From positions 496,001 through 560,000 of the forward strand of contig JBAMDO010000567.1 in NCBI GenBank assembly GCA_037074765.1: a stretch of DNA of 64,000 bases. The letters are read 5' to 3'. Below the pieces are notes generated by a model. The model worked only from the letters and a program-made list of their open reading frames with translations, was not told the DNA's origin and ran no database searches. Below, piece after piece: positions 26,043 through 39,200 of the stretch. Origin of the DNA: Mansonella perstans (lineage: Eukaryota; Nematoda; Chromadorea; Rhabditida; Onchocercidae). Numbering within the stretch: the stretch's first letter is position 1; every line of letters starts with the position of its first letter. A program made the position numbers and the translations under genes.

Positions 26043-26384
26043 GAGAAACTTTATATTTTGTGTCAAATAATAAATATTAGAAATTATTAGAATACAAAAA
26101 ATTGGAAATAATTCAACCTTAGACTTAAATACTGGAAGACTTTTGGGATAAATAACTCATGCACTGTTGTATGTATTTTCGGAATAATTTTAAATTATTT
26201 TTTTCTTCAGTATGAGAAACTTTATATTTTGTGTCAAATAATAAATATTAGAAATTATTAGAATACAAAAAATTGGAAATAATTCAACCTTAGACTTAAA
26301 TACTGGAAGACTTTTGGGATAAATAACTCATGCACTGTTGTATGTATTTTCGGAATAATTTTAAATTATTTTTTTCTTCAGTAT
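26043..26384. repeat. Perfect 171-bp tandem duplication
   Basis: The unit 26043-26213 is repeated without a mismatch at 26214-26384, and the first bases of the unit start again at 26385. Identity over the full 171 bp in such AT-rich non-coding DNA indicates a very recent duplication or an assembly artefact. Confidence 0.97.
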
Positions 26385-26936
26385 GAGAAAAACAATTTCC
26401 TTGAAAACTTGTCGACAGCAGCGTGAGAAATGGAAATTTATCCAATTTATTAAATAGCATCTTATTAAAAGAATGAGAAAATGAAATTATATTTGATGAA
26501 ATCGAATATGATGTAAATAATGAATTAATTCGTGTGAAAAATTGAATATAAGAAAAAGTGGCAAACATTACTGAAACATGTACATTCGACGATTTCTGTC
26601 CAAATGTAAATTGCATAAAGTTTCATTGAGAGATTTTTGCATATATCCAGGTTCTCAGCCTCGGAGTTTTTCAGTCTATTTTCTCGACAAAATTTTTCAA
26701 GACAAAACTTTTTGAAAAGCAGTGCAAAGTAGAAATGCACTTTTTTTCATTTCTTGCTTACTTTTTCCAGAAAAGAGCAAGGGAAAATTTTATTCGCTTG
26801 CCTAAAATTTTAATTTAAATATTTTTATTAAAATTCAAACAAAGCAATGGCTCCTGCGAAAAAGTTTTGTTAAATTACATTTTATCAAATCATTTAAATT
26901 ATATTTGTTGATAATTGGAAATAGAAAATAGCAGAA

Positions 26937-28285
26937 TTAATTTTTCAGCTTTTTTTCTTCTTCATAAATTACGCGACTACACTCCCTTTGAATTTTTTCA
27001 ATCTTAGCAAACATTTCTGAATTGAAATGGTTGATGCGATTTCGTAGCTGTAATAATAATTGCATAGATTTATGACATAAGCTTTAAAAAAAGCACAAAA
27101 ATCGATTTTAAGAAGCATCGACAAATTTTATTTACAATTCAATCCTACTGTTATTTTCAGAAACACCTGCTATTTCAAATCATCAAATAATACTGGCCAT
27201 AGATTATGTTGATATGAATGGAAATTGACCATAAAAAATAAAAAAAAAAAATTAAAGATGAATGAACTGATAAAACATTCGATGCCACTACTGCAAATGA
27301 GTAAAAATCTGCTGGAGGTGATTATTAATCGGTAAGATATTTGATATTTCATATTATAACGATACAATTGTGCTTGTTCTTTAAACTCATACTTTAATGA
27401 TTCGGGAATCCCGATTATCGCTGATAAATCTCATCATCAACTCCAAATATCGGATATTCCAAAGCAATGATGGTTCAGGAGATGCCAGCAAGGATACTAA
27501 AGAGTTGTGCTGGGTGTTTATTGATGATGTCGATGGCATCTTAAATTCTATTTGAATTGCTGCATTTTTTAAAAAAATGAGTCTTTCAAGTGAATTTTTC
27601 TTTTTTGCAAAAGCGAAAAGTTTGCTTGAGATGATGGAACGTTTAATTTTTTGTCGTCAAAATTTAGAAGGATTCTAATTGTTCCTTTCTTAAATTAACA
27701 TAAAATATAACAGCAAAAAATTGTAGTTATTTCAAAGACTTTTTAGTATTTTTCAAAATTTCGAATCTGCAGAAAAATGTCAAACAAGAAAAACTGAAAT
27801 TCCATTAAAATTTCATAATTTTTTTCAATTCAATGTTTGCCATGGATCAGAAGCTTCCGGACAATTTCCTTCACTTCTCAAATTTGCCGAGTGGGAATTC
27901 AGTAGAACTTAAAATCATTTGCAATGTTTTCTTTCACGAAAGTATAGCTTCAGCAACAGAATGTCGGAATTTGTAATAGCTACATTTAACTGAATAATTA
28001 CAGCACGAAAAATTTCATTAAACAATCTGTTAGAGATCAATTGCTTTTTCGAAAAGATTTTATTAATTCTGAACTTTAAGTTGAACAGATTTATTCATCC
28101 ATCTTTCCAAGGATGTTACTTTCAAACGCGAAAAGATCAATGCTTTTCTAACTAATTTTGTTCGCCGTCTACTAGATTGGCTATTTATGCAACTTTATTT
28201 CACGCAAGTTCCTACGGCGTAATGTCTTGTCGTTTCATGGTTAACATTAAAAATGTGCAGCAATATATGTAATTTACAAATTCAT
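26937..28285 (-). CDS. Unrecognised gene in five compact exons
   Basis: The exons in transcript order are 28285-28216, 28168-28120, 28073-27938, 27559-27393 and 27047-26937, with every phase matching. From the Met at 28247 the product is 164 aa. Splice sites are good at most junctions (ttgcag, attacag, GTAGGA, GTGAAA, GTATGA), and two introns are only about 46-47 nt. The protein is basic and helical: RLFNEIFRAVIIQLNV, PSTSSINTQHNSLVSLLA, WNIRYLELMMRFISDN, then a charged coiled-coil-like tail FAKIEKIQRECSRVIYEEE. I recognise no family. The exon at 27559-27393 is open in more than one frame on both strands, which argues for coding use but leaves the model provisional. Confidence 0.4.
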
Positions 28286-28752
28286 CTGCAGAAATCAATA
28301 AATTGGACTTATTTTTCTTGTAGAATTTATTCTTACAAGAAGTACGTCTTTCGGATGACACTTATTGTCAATAAGTCAATTAACAGCACTGTTCATTTTG
28401 TCAATTTTATAATATTTCAAGATTCATTCACTTCTACCGTGTAATTTGCATTTTTTCAAAATTTAAATTCGAATGATAATTGACATTTTCTGGAGATAAT
28501 GAATATAATTGTTCCATTTTAACATTAGCTACTGACTGCTATCAAATTTGGTTCTGATTCGAACTATCATTTCAGTAATAATAATTAATTGACAATTTTT
28601 AAATGATAATTATCATGATTTCCCGCATATTCTATTGGATTTAGATTGAACAACTTACCATATTTCGCACTTTTTTACTATATTTCTTCTTTTCATCTTT
28701 TTTTTTCGAAATTTTAAATGAGAATTTCCAAACGATCTGTGTGTTCCGTCTA

Positions 28753-28816
28753 TGCGTGTATGTATGTGTTTTTGTTTATGTAGGTATGAGTGTATGCTCG
28801 CGTATGTATGTGTATT
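28753..28816. repeat. TATG/GT-rich simple sequence
   Basis: Imperfect (TG)n/(TATG)n tract. A complementary-type CA-rich tract lies at 39640-39711. Confidence 0.8.
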
Positions 28817-28913
28817 TAATTATATATGAACCACAGAACAAATTGTTTGCTCCACTGAAAATGATGTAAACGTTTCTATCACAATTATTTATTCGAACCT
28901 ATAATTTCGAATT

Positions 28914-29258
28914 CTATTTCAGGTTGGAATAAGGTGTGAGATGATTCAGAGGTTGTGATAAGATTTTGAGGTCAAAATTGTGGTCATATGATGTGAAAAA
29001 AAAAACTTGAGCTAATTTTTGCTTTGAAGTAAAAAAGAAATGAAAACAAGAATATTTTATTTTTTTAAAATAAATGAATATATATTTTAATTCAATTTTC
29101 AAACCTGTCTTTCTGCCTTTTCACTTTGATTGAACAAATCATCAGCATAGGAGAAGTTTTGCTCCCTTAACTTAACAAAGTTTTCAGCCGTTTAATTATG
29201 TCAGTAACAAAATTACAACCACAACAGCAATAAGACCTTTTAGTCCGTGAAAAAGCAT
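28914..29258 (-). CDS. Predicted small secreted peptide precursor (72 aa)
   Basis: Three exons in transcript order, 29258-29209, 29165-29105 and 29021-28914, join in phase (2/1, then 0/0) to give 72 aa. The N-terminus MLFHGLKGLIAVVVVIL is a typical signal peptide core. The mature part begins about EQNFSYADDLFNQSEKAERQ and ends SQPLNHLTPYSNLK. There are no cysteines and no clear dibasic sites, so it is not an insulin or a typical FLP/NLP precursor. The first intron is 43 nt (GTTACT to TTAAG) and the third exon starts at a cttcaaag acceptor. A poly-T run inside exon 3 encodes three Phe and could hide a length error. No family is recognised. Confidence 0.4.
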
Positions 29259-29286
29259 TGTTGATTGCACACATGAATGATTAAGA

Positions 29287-29351
29287 AAAGAAATCCAGAT
29301 CTTTTACTCAACTGTATTTGTATCATTTGAGTAAAAGATCTGGATTTCTTT
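29287..29351. repeat. Perfect 24-bp inverted repeat (hairpin)
   Basis: The arm 29287-29310 is the exact reverse complement of 29328-29351, separated by a 17-nt loop. The arm core is AATCCAGATCTTTTACTCA. There is no T-run terminator and no recognised element around it. Confidence 0.95.
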
Positions 29352-29359
29352 CCTCAAAT

Positions 29360-31129
29360 TAACTATCTCATCTGTCTTTATTCCATTTCAATTTGATATG
29401 CTGAAAATTGAGTTGGATAAACAAAGAAAGCAACTTTAGAGCTGAAGTTTACTTCGAAGAGTTTAATTAAAATTCATTGCATATAATGACCTAATTGCAT
29501 GTTGTAATTATGTTTGAATTGCATGGAAAAACCCTTCACAAGATGATATTTCAGAAGTTTTAAAGAAACTTTGTATCAGTTACAGACAGAAATAATTGCT
29601 TAATCGATTGATTAAACCAAACATTCCGTATCTCTTTATTCGTGAACTCATGTATGGCATCATGTTAATTTTTTGGTGCGAATGAAACTGAAAAATCAAG
29701 TGAAGGCTGGATCATGGAAATTTTCAATAATTCATAACGATCCAAAATGGACCATTGATTAATTTAAGAATTTAAAATGAAAATGTCGTATTTGAGCAAT
29801 AGAGACCCATAGAAATTCTTAGGAATTCATACTGATATTTTATCGATTAATTTCTGTCATCTTCACGCATTCACTGATAATCATTTTTTTTTTACTAATT
29901 GGTGATGACAAGGAACCAATAAAAGCACTAAATTATTTTTTTAGCTGACATTTTTTGTCATTAAATGACATTTTTTTTACCTTTGATCAAATTATTTAAT
30001 TAAAGCTGTAAGGGGACAAAAAATTGTCCCACTAATTTTGAATTCCTAAAAGGAATTTGAAAAATTTTACCTTCAATATTAAAAAAAGCCACGAAATGGT
30101 TGAAAGCTGATAGCAACAGAAATTCCAACAACTTGTTGATAAGCAAATTGAATGAAGTAAGTAATTTCTTAGAAGTTGTAAGTATGAGTTTGAGAACAAT
30201 TGGAGAATTTAACTTTGAAATCATACTTGAAATGAGCCAAAATAATGTCCCAAATTTCAACATTTTTTGAAACTATATCACTAAAGTTTTCCTACTATTC
30301 AATCTTTTAGATATTTCAGAATAATTTATTCAGTTATTTTTTAAAAAGAGCTTTATAAATGAATACATTCACCTTGTTTCGCCATGAAATGTCAGTTTTA
30401 CGATCGCAAATAAAGAAATGACAGACTAATACAGGCACCGCAAATGATAAATGTTCGAAATTTTTGAATACTTGTTAAGTTTCGAAATTTTGCTTCTAAA
30501 TTTTTGATTAACTCGTAAAATTTCACGGAATTCAAAGATTTCCATAAATGTGCTTTTATGCGTTTTGCATTCTTTCTTATTGCATGTGAAGAAATCTTAT
30601 CCAGAATTTAAAAATGTGAACAAAATTTTCGCCACTAACTCTGAAAGGTTTTATTTCCTCACTCGACTTCCCAATTTACTTTCCTAGATTCATAAATACC
30701 TATTTACATATTTATTCGCATAATTGATCTACGAATTTACTAATACTTCTATATTATTCAACAACATTTCATTTCTGTGTCAAAATATCATTGGCAACTT
30801 TAGCTGCCCTTTCCATTCTCATTCGAAAATCCGCGTTCTAATTAAGCTCTCTAATTAATGGCTTGTTTGAAAGCACCACTATCACTTTAAGACAGATTTA
30901 TTTCTCATTTCCTCTTAAATCTTGCCCATTAATCTACCCATCATTACTTTGATTTTACGATAAATTGCTTTTTATCTGTATCAGTCTCTCTTGGGCACAG
31001 TTATATCTTTAGCCCAAACATTTCTATATTCCTAATCTGCTTTTAATTTTCTTTCATTCCCAAAATAATTTTGTTGTAATTTGTATCGTTTTTCAAGTTC
31101 CACATGAAACAAAACAATAACCTGTCTTC
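29360..31129. other. Gene-poor AT-rich stretch
   Basis: No gene model is supported. A 69-codon plus-strand open frame at 30061-30270 (with WLKADSNRNSNNLLISKLNE) has amino-acid content unlike its surroundings but no good start or splice partners. Confidence 0.4.
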
Positions 31130-31370
31130 ACTAATCGTATTGGTGATTTTTGTATTTTTTTATTTTTTAATGGTTTTATTTTTTTTTTTCTTCTGGTTTG
31201 TTTTCTTATCAGTTTTTTAGTTTAATAGCTATTATACTTCTTATTTCTTCTTTTTTAAGGGTGGTCAGTACCGTTTTGGTAGGTGGCTTCCAAAGGCTAT
31301 AGCAGCTTCAACTCCTGTTAGGTTTTTGGTGCATAGAAGAACTTTAGTTACTGCTGGTGTGATATTAATA
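31130..31370 (+). pseudogene. Nuclear copy of mitochondrial nad5 (NUMT fragment)
   Basis: Read with the invertebrate mitochondrial code (AGA/AGG as Ser, ATA as Met), the T-rich + strand gives TNRIGDFCIFLFFNGF from 31130, LMAIMLLISSFLS near 31222-31260, and GQYRFGSWLPKAMAAS then TPVSFLVHSSTLVTAGVM from 31263. These are the conserved core of NADH dehydrogenase subunit 5. The three blocks lie in three different frames, so at least two frameshifts have occurred, in the poly-T and G runs. The flanks are ordinary nuclear sequence. It is a dead insertion of about 240 bp. Confidence 0.85.
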
Positions 31371-34300
31371 GATTGTCATTCCTCTATACTTTTCATCTGA
31401 CCTCAAAAATTACATTTATTTTCGAAGTGTTCCAAAGGTGTTTATCTGACAGAAAATTTTTGCAAGTATTTTTTGTTTCTAGCATAAAACAATCCTTTAA
31501 AAAATTCAAAATACAGACCTTTTCTACTTTAAAGTTTTTTAAACTTTTTGTCTCCTTTAGTTTTTCTTATTCTTCTCCATTCTTTACAAAATTTGAATTG
31601 AATTTTAATCTCAAGCAATTAACAGAAGATCAATAAAGGGGCAAACATACATTGTGATAGGAATGGAAATACGTTTGCAAAGATGTTGCATGAATTTTCA
31701 AAAAAAACAAATTTACGGTGTTAATTTCTTAAAAAAGAAAAAAAAAAAATCAAATTTTGCTCCCTTTATTGTTAACTTGAACTTGATAATTAATTAAAGA
31801 TAGTCCTCCGTTGTATGTCAAATGCAGCAATAATTAATCTAGAATTTGAATATGATAATCCAGAAATCATGTCTATATTATTGGTAGGATTATCAATGAC
31901 AGAAAAGTACAAATGTGTACAACACCTATTTCTGCTTTCAAAATGCCTGAAAAATTTTAAAATAATTTTGTGAAAATAAAGACGAGTTTATAATGATTAT
32001 TTATTTATGCATCTTTATTCTATAAACATTGAAGAAGATGGCATTTTCTGGCACCCAGTTATTTTAGCGGTGGTTGGAAATCATTTTCAGAAAAGGATTT
32101 CCAATGGACATTTTCAGTTATTAATGGTGTGACACGGACCATTTATTATCTTCATTCACTTTTCCTTTAATTCCTACTATAACGTTAAAACGTATGTAAT
32201 GTAAGAAAAAAGTAAAAATTCTGATAATATTTCCACTCCAAATTTCTAATTAAAAATGCCATCACATTGTTATGATGGGTGAAGAAATTGTCACATCAAA
32301 ATTTATTATTGAAGTTTTGTAAAATTATTAAATTTTATGAAACTAATCCAAACTGTATTTGGATAATTCATAGTGGCATGCATTCACTATCTTGCATTGC
32401 AGAATTGAAACAAAGAACTTAATTTGAAAAATTCTCAAAAGTTTCAGAAATTTTAGCTTTGTTTAATGAAAGCTAACAGTACAAGACAATATTGGTCTTA
32501 CATGTATCAAAGATATGGAATTAAAAATCATACAAACTTGATTTCGCATTGATACATGTGACAATAACTTGAAAAAAATGAATGGAGTGAACTTTCGGTA
32601 AAATAAAATGAAATGAACTATTAAAAATGAATAAAATGAACTTTCGGATACAGTTTTTAAGCGAAGAGTTAAATCAAAATAAACTAGAACTATGAATTTC
32701 ATGAAATCAGTGAATTTACTTTCCAGCAGTGATAATTGGCAACACAAACAACAAACTTGAAAGTTTGAATATACTAAAATGAATAGTTTTCTCATTCGTA
32801 TGATGCTTACTTTTTTATTAATTAACAATTATTTTCAAGTGCAATGAATCGCGCTGTTCGATCAAAATTTAAAAAAATGATTGCACTGATTGCGAAATCA
32901 TTCAGTACATTCAAAAATAAAAGCAATGAAGCAGAAAAGCAGTATATTTTCTCAATTTATCAGGAGCAGTACATTTTTTTTGCATTTCATCAAAGTTTAA
33001 ATTGCAAATTTCAGGAAATGAACTTGTTTTTCAAATTTCCAAATGTGCGAAAAAGGGTAAAGTGTCGTGGTCCCTAAAATTCAAATTGGGAAGGCAAAAT
33101 CTTGAGAATGAAGTGATTAGTGAAAAGTAGTCGATAGAACGCAATTTTAAAGATTGCATTTGTGCATTGGGTTGAAATTTAAATTTGTTAAAACCACTGC
33201 CAACTAAAGAAAGTTACTTTCAAAATAGCTAAGCCGGATAAAGTTTAGTTTGGCTAAGGATATATGGGATTTACTAATTTTTGGTGTTTTTCTGTGATGA
33301 AAAAATTATCAATGGTTTCATTCAAATTGCTTTTGAATATGCAAGTAGTTATAATCCCTGAGCATGCTGAGATTATCATAGGAAAATATCAACAGATAAT
33401 TGAATTAAAATTTTCTTTTATATTTTGCACTATTAATTTTTTGAATTTATTTTTAGATCTCAAAAGAATTGTTGCAAAAAAGGAAAGAATTGATTTCAAT
33501 TTAAATGAGAGTTTTAATTTCAAAAGTGAAAATGAAAATCGGTTGAAAAAAGTGAAGATGAAACTCGGCTATTAGCAAAAAGGCCATGGGATTATTTTTG
33601 GTCATAGTCACATATTTCAATTGATTTACATTTCAACTTTGAAAAAATTAAATGACGAAAATGCCAGAAATCTTTGGAATAATTTCATAAGTATTAATTA
33701 GTTTATATAAATTCTATTTTCGAATTTAAGATGCACTAATGTTTTTAAATTTTTTTAACTGTTCATTTATGAAATCACTAAAGTCATTTTGTCGATAAGT
33801 TTCGTTGCAATCAAATTGATGCGATCGAATATGCACTTTCTATCTTTTATTTGATAACAATAATCATGCCCGAAATTCTTTTAATCAGTAATTAAAATAA
33901 CATGAAGAGAATAGTTAAGTGAAACTTTTTAAGGATAACACTTTTTCAAAAAAAAACTTGAATATATTTATATCTTACCATCTAACTTGTTCATCTTCTC
34001 AGACATACTGTATGATATATTAGGCGAAATTGTCGCATTTATTGTAGGAGGAGTAGATAGAATGAATATTTGTCATGGCCATTGAAAGCTGCACAAATAC
34101 AACTGCTTTTATCTTAGATACGAACCGGTCACTTCATCCGTAATCAGCGTAAATTTCAGCAATTATTTTATGCACAGTTGCTTTCTTTACTCTAGCATAT
34201 TTCAAGTATTTGAATACAGTCTCATAGGCATTGAGCAATTTTTAAACAAGAAATGTATCTTATATTGTTGTTTGATGTTCTCGTTTAATCTATTCAGTTG

Positions 34301-36295
34301 TTCTAAAATGTTTCTCTGTTTCCTTTTTAAATTTTTAAAAAAAAAAATCTAGAACGACTAAAGAAAAAGAAAGAAACATAAATGCCACCCGTAAAATTGT
34401 CGTATTCGCATATCCTGTTGCTTGCTGAAATACATTTAACTTTCTACAACTGTAACAATAAGGCAATTAAATTCTTAAATCAATTTCAGTAGAAAAATTC
34501 TCGACAAACAAGAAATTGTAATGTTTTCGGGATAGATAGAAAAGGATAGGGAGGAAATCGTAACATTTTTTAGGATAAAAGGGGTAAGAAATGAGGAAAA
34601 AACTTTATGATAATTACCAGTTACAATTTTACGGCATTTAATAATCGTAGTTCTAAAATAATTGATTTAAAAAGCGAGAAGAATGAAATTTTACGTTGTA
34701 ATGATCACTAATGTCATTATTGTTGTGGCATTTTTTTGTCAACAAAAAATTTTTTCCTTTTTTTCTAAGGCCTAAAAAATAGTTTGGCTAATTGATCCAT
34801 AAGCTATCGTATATCCATTGAATTATGCAAATGTTATCACCGAACGGAACATAATTACAATATTTGTGAAAGCTTTGCTGGAAGAATGAAAAATTGATTT
34901 CCATTGATTTTTCTTGTGGAAGTAAAGAAACACTAACAGTGGGAATAATGATAATATTAAATATTGATAGGAAGGACAGTATTAATGATAACAAAAATAA
35001 TAGCATTATCACCAAACTAATGCTACTAATCTTTTCGATAAATCAGATCAGAATTCAATATTGTAATTAATTAATTGCTAGTTTTTGACTCAAAAAAAAT
35101 ACATAATAGCATTTCTCGAATTGTTCATTTATTCTGCCCAGTTCGTTAGTTATTTGCATTAAACTTAATTAATTTACCTTACACAATACTTGGCATATGT
35201 ATTTAAGAATTTCATATAATTGCTTGTTCATGTAAAATTATCTAACATTCACTTATAGGTTAGAGGTTAGCAAATGTCATGACTGTGATGGCATTAAAAA
35301 CTTAATTGCAGAAAATTTTCAAACTTTTATACTTTCATCAAGTATAAATATAACATTTGTTGTCTTTTAAAAGTCTAAAAGAAGAAAATGAAATTGGACT
35401 TACCTCCAAAAGTTTTTTTTTTTTTTTTTTAAAACAATCGCTTTTTTTAGAACAAGAAACAATAGTTTAACAGATTCAATAATAAAATTCGAAAGAATGA
35501 AAAAATTTAAAATTGCAAATAAACAGATTTAATTCCAAGCTGAAAAGCCATGTAAGCATTCTTTCTTACTTTCAACTCATAAAATCATTTCAGACGCAAT
35601 ATTTTATCACTATATTTTCAAAAAATTGCTATACTTAAATTTTAAATTTATATATGAACCATCACTGATTGTAATCCTGAAAAATTGGCTGTTTTCAGGT
35701 CAAATAATCTTAATGACTTTTTCGACTCGAAATGATGATAAAAAAATTTGTCACCAAAAAAACTTGCACTCATTCAAAAAACTTGTCACATTTGATTGCT
35801 CATTTCCATCTTTACCTTGAAACTATTTAAAGTAGTTTTGGGTGAAACTTGGTCATTTCACTGTACTTGTAGAAAATTTCAATAAAAAGGGAAAGTTAAG
35901 ATTTGTTCGCTTTTCTGTTTTCAATTCAGATTGACAATCTTAATGTTTTATGAATTAAATAAATAGTTGAATCTTCGTCGCTTTTTTAACTGAATGGTTA
36001 ACGGAATTTAACATTAAAATTTCAAGGTTGTTTGTTCATCTTATTTATTTCAATTTTAAATTCATTCCCTTTTTTCTGTTTTTCTTTCTTTGCTCTTCAC
36101 TTTCACTGTTTTTGTTTCGCGCAGAAAGTGTTAAACTGTCATAAGATTCATGCTTGACAGAAGCACTTCAGTTAGAAAATGTTGCTGGAAGGAAGCAAAT
36201 TCGTTCTCACAAGTTTGAATTTTAAACTTAAGCAAAATAATTGTTAATTTTTGTTGAAAATTCATATGACTTGCTTGAGTTTTAATTTTCAGCTG
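31371..36295. other. Gene-poor AT-rich stretch upstream of the ZP gene
   Basis: About 4.9 kb. Open frames such as 32844-33077 and 33264-33575 are Lys/Phe/Asn-rich with no family resemblance, no splice context and no signal peptide, and look like chance in AT-rich DNA. I see no RNA gene or element here. Confidence 0.45.
36285..36292 (+). promoter_or_regulatory. Probable spliced-leader acceptor of the ZP gene
   Basis: The sequence attttcag ends three bases before the ATG at 36296 and has no upstream exon in view. This matches a nematode trans-splice acceptor. Confidence 0.5.
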
Positions 36296-39200
36296 ATGAG
36301 AAGCACGCACCACACAATATTGCTGTTTACGCTTTCACAGGTAAGCGGAATTAACGTTCATCTTAATTTGATAAGCAGTGATGAAGGGAATAATATCATT
36401 ATAACCAAAGACAGTTACGAAATCAGAAAGTTCGATTTTTATTTGAATCATTAAAATGAGATTTCTTCAACTTATTTCTGCGTTTTGTCAAACTAGCTCA
36501 AATTTTTGAACTTCTCTTATCGAATGAAGAACAAAAATACTTCATAGAATATTGCACTGATTTGAGAATAATAACTTAAAGCTAAAAGCTAGAAATATTC
36601 GAGATCCTGTTACCTTATAAGAATAAAGTGTTGATCTTCTTATCTATTCAAAGTATATTTTGAACATTAAGTACTTTTATATTTGATATTCATAAAAAAT
36701 ATTTAAAACATAAACTTTTATTAGTGGTCAAAGCCTGCCTTTGCTTTTTTCCTTAAGGTTGAACAATAATAGGTAAATTGGTGCAGAATTCTCCACCTTT
36801 CTTTACTAAGAGAATGATTTCTAATAAATTATTGAGTTAAATTAATAAAATCAAAATATTCGATTTCGTATAGCCTATTGCCATATACATTCATCCATAA
36901 ATATCCTCCAATACTACGGAATTCTGTTTGACTACGGAATTCCTGTTTAATTATGGAATTCCTGCTTTTCCATCCCTCTGAATATTTCGTCTTATATTAT
37001 TCAGGAAAAAAAGATCGAAGCGAATACTGTTTTGATCAATGAAGCCAAACCGTTTTAATACAAGATTTTATTCGAACTAATCACTTTGTCCTACATATTT
37101 CTAGCAAAACAAAGTCCGATTCTTTTTTCAATATATGTAAAAAAACTTGACCTACATGTCAATGTACAATAGTAAATAATCAGTCATTTAATATCACAAA
37201 TTTGAAATATAAAATTTTATGTTACATGTCTCATTTCTAATAACCAACAATTAAAAATAGTATTTCGTATTAAGTCTGAAGTTAAACATTTCTAATTATG
37301 CGATTTTCAAATACGTCTTTTAATTTTAATGCCGAATTTCTGATCCCTAAAGTCTCATGATACGATAACTGCAGGACATTGTTCCGATAAGTTAAAAGCT
37401 AAATTGAAATTTAAGGAAGGAAATGATAGCCAAAAGGTCAGAAAAGCGCTGATCATGTTTCACATTGTACTTTTAGAACAAAATTCAAATTTTTTGAGAA
37501 AAAGTCAGACAACGAAAAGATCTAACAAATAGTGATTTTAGTGCGAAGAATACAGGACACGTAAAATAAAAATGTTTGCATGCCAGCCTTAAAATATAAT
37601 TAATGACTTTTAATTTCAAACATTTCGTGTCGTAAATTCGATTCGAAAACTAGTTGAAATATAAAATTAAAGTTTTTGAGAATCCAAATTTAAGGACGGA
37701 GAGAAAACTGTGAGTTTGAAGGTATTGCAGGTTCTGCAGAAAATTGTTAGCATTGCGATCGATGATAATTCCGTTTCAGGTATTTTCAAAAAATTGCAAA
37801 CTTTATAATATGCATGAAATAACTTTTTTTTATTTGATCTTTTCTTATTTGAACTTTGAACTTTTTATTATTTTAAATATTACTGTAACTTGCACAAAAA
37901 ATAGGCGAAAAAATTGAAATAATGCAGAAAAGCCAAACATTGAATGCAATCCGGACAGTATAGCTATCGCTTTTTCAACACTAAAACCTTTTAACGGTCG
38001 AACATTTGTTAAAGGCCACATTCAAGACAATAACTGCATTCAGGTAATTATTCTAAATTAGTTGAAATAAAAACTTATAAAGCGGACCTAACTGAACAAG
38101 CAATGCTTCACCATTTATTGTCAGATTATGCTACTTCAATGATTTACAAAATAGAAAAAAATTTCCATTTGACTGAAAAAAAAGTTTGACTGCTAAGTTT
38201 TTTAGCAGTTTAATCATAAACACCAAAATAAACACCAAATTTTCTGCAGAAATTTTAATTTTTCATTTTAAAAAATTGAACTTAAAATAATACAGTTGAA
38301 ATTACATTTAAGACTAGAAAGTTTTGCTGTAACATTTGTAAAATTATAATATGAAAATGGTTTCTTTTCGCTAATTAAATTAATTTAAGCTTGGGAATCA
38401 TAGTGAACAACATAAATTTACGATCAAATTCAACCAGTGCGGATTGCGTCGTTCACGAGAGGTCTGAATGAAACATTTATTCAAAGATATTTTAGTAAAC
38501 TGAATCGATTGACTAAAAGAATGAAAATCTTTCAGCAGAATAAAATGACAGCAATTCATTTCAGTATAATGGCGTTCGGATTACAACAACGGTCATCATA
38601 ACTTTTCATCCGGTACTTCCATCCAAAAACATTTTCGAAATCTTCATAATTAATTTTTACCGTGTTTTCCCGCGTACACAGTTGTTTTAATTATTTTGCA
38701 AGTATATTTCAATATTTTTAAATTAAATTTCGTGAGAAAAATTTAGATTTTCTTGACCAAAGCAGATCGAGCATATCGACTCAATTGCTTCTATGTGGAA
38801 TCCTCGAAGACAATTACTCAACAACTGGAAATCAGGTATTCAATCACTTTGTTATAAAAACAACAGCAAATTTGACGGCCCAATTAATTAGCAGCCGAAA
38901 TTTGGCTTAGATTAATTTAAAGATCTAAGGTTTTTGGTATTTGGATCAATTAATCAAGTGGACTAAGTAAATGTGTTGAAATGTTGCAATGAAGTTTTCA
39001 TTTGTAGTATGATGACGACAGAAGAGATACAGCGTCAAATTCGATTGCCTATTTGCAGGTTTGATCAAATTTTAAACAAGTAAATTCATGTAATTGAATT
39101 GGAAGTTTATTCATTTAAAATTAATTAAAATTCGAAACTGCTCGGATCTATAAATTTATTTATTGAATTGAAGATTTTCTAGTACTACTTGCTTAAAGAT

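Noticed and set aside
26296..26740. Minus-strand ORFs of 106 and 71 codons
   Set aside because: The first runs through the tandem duplication and has no family features; neither joins in phase to neighbouring candidate exons.
30061..30270. 69-codon open frame with some likeness to a glycolipid-transfer-protein helix
   Set aside because: Key motif spacing does not fit and no adjoining exons were found, so no family is assigned.
32844..33575. Two plus-strand ORFs of 77 and 103 codons
   Set aside because: Lys/Phe/Asn-rich composition like the AT-rich background, no domain resemblance, and no splice or signal-peptide context.
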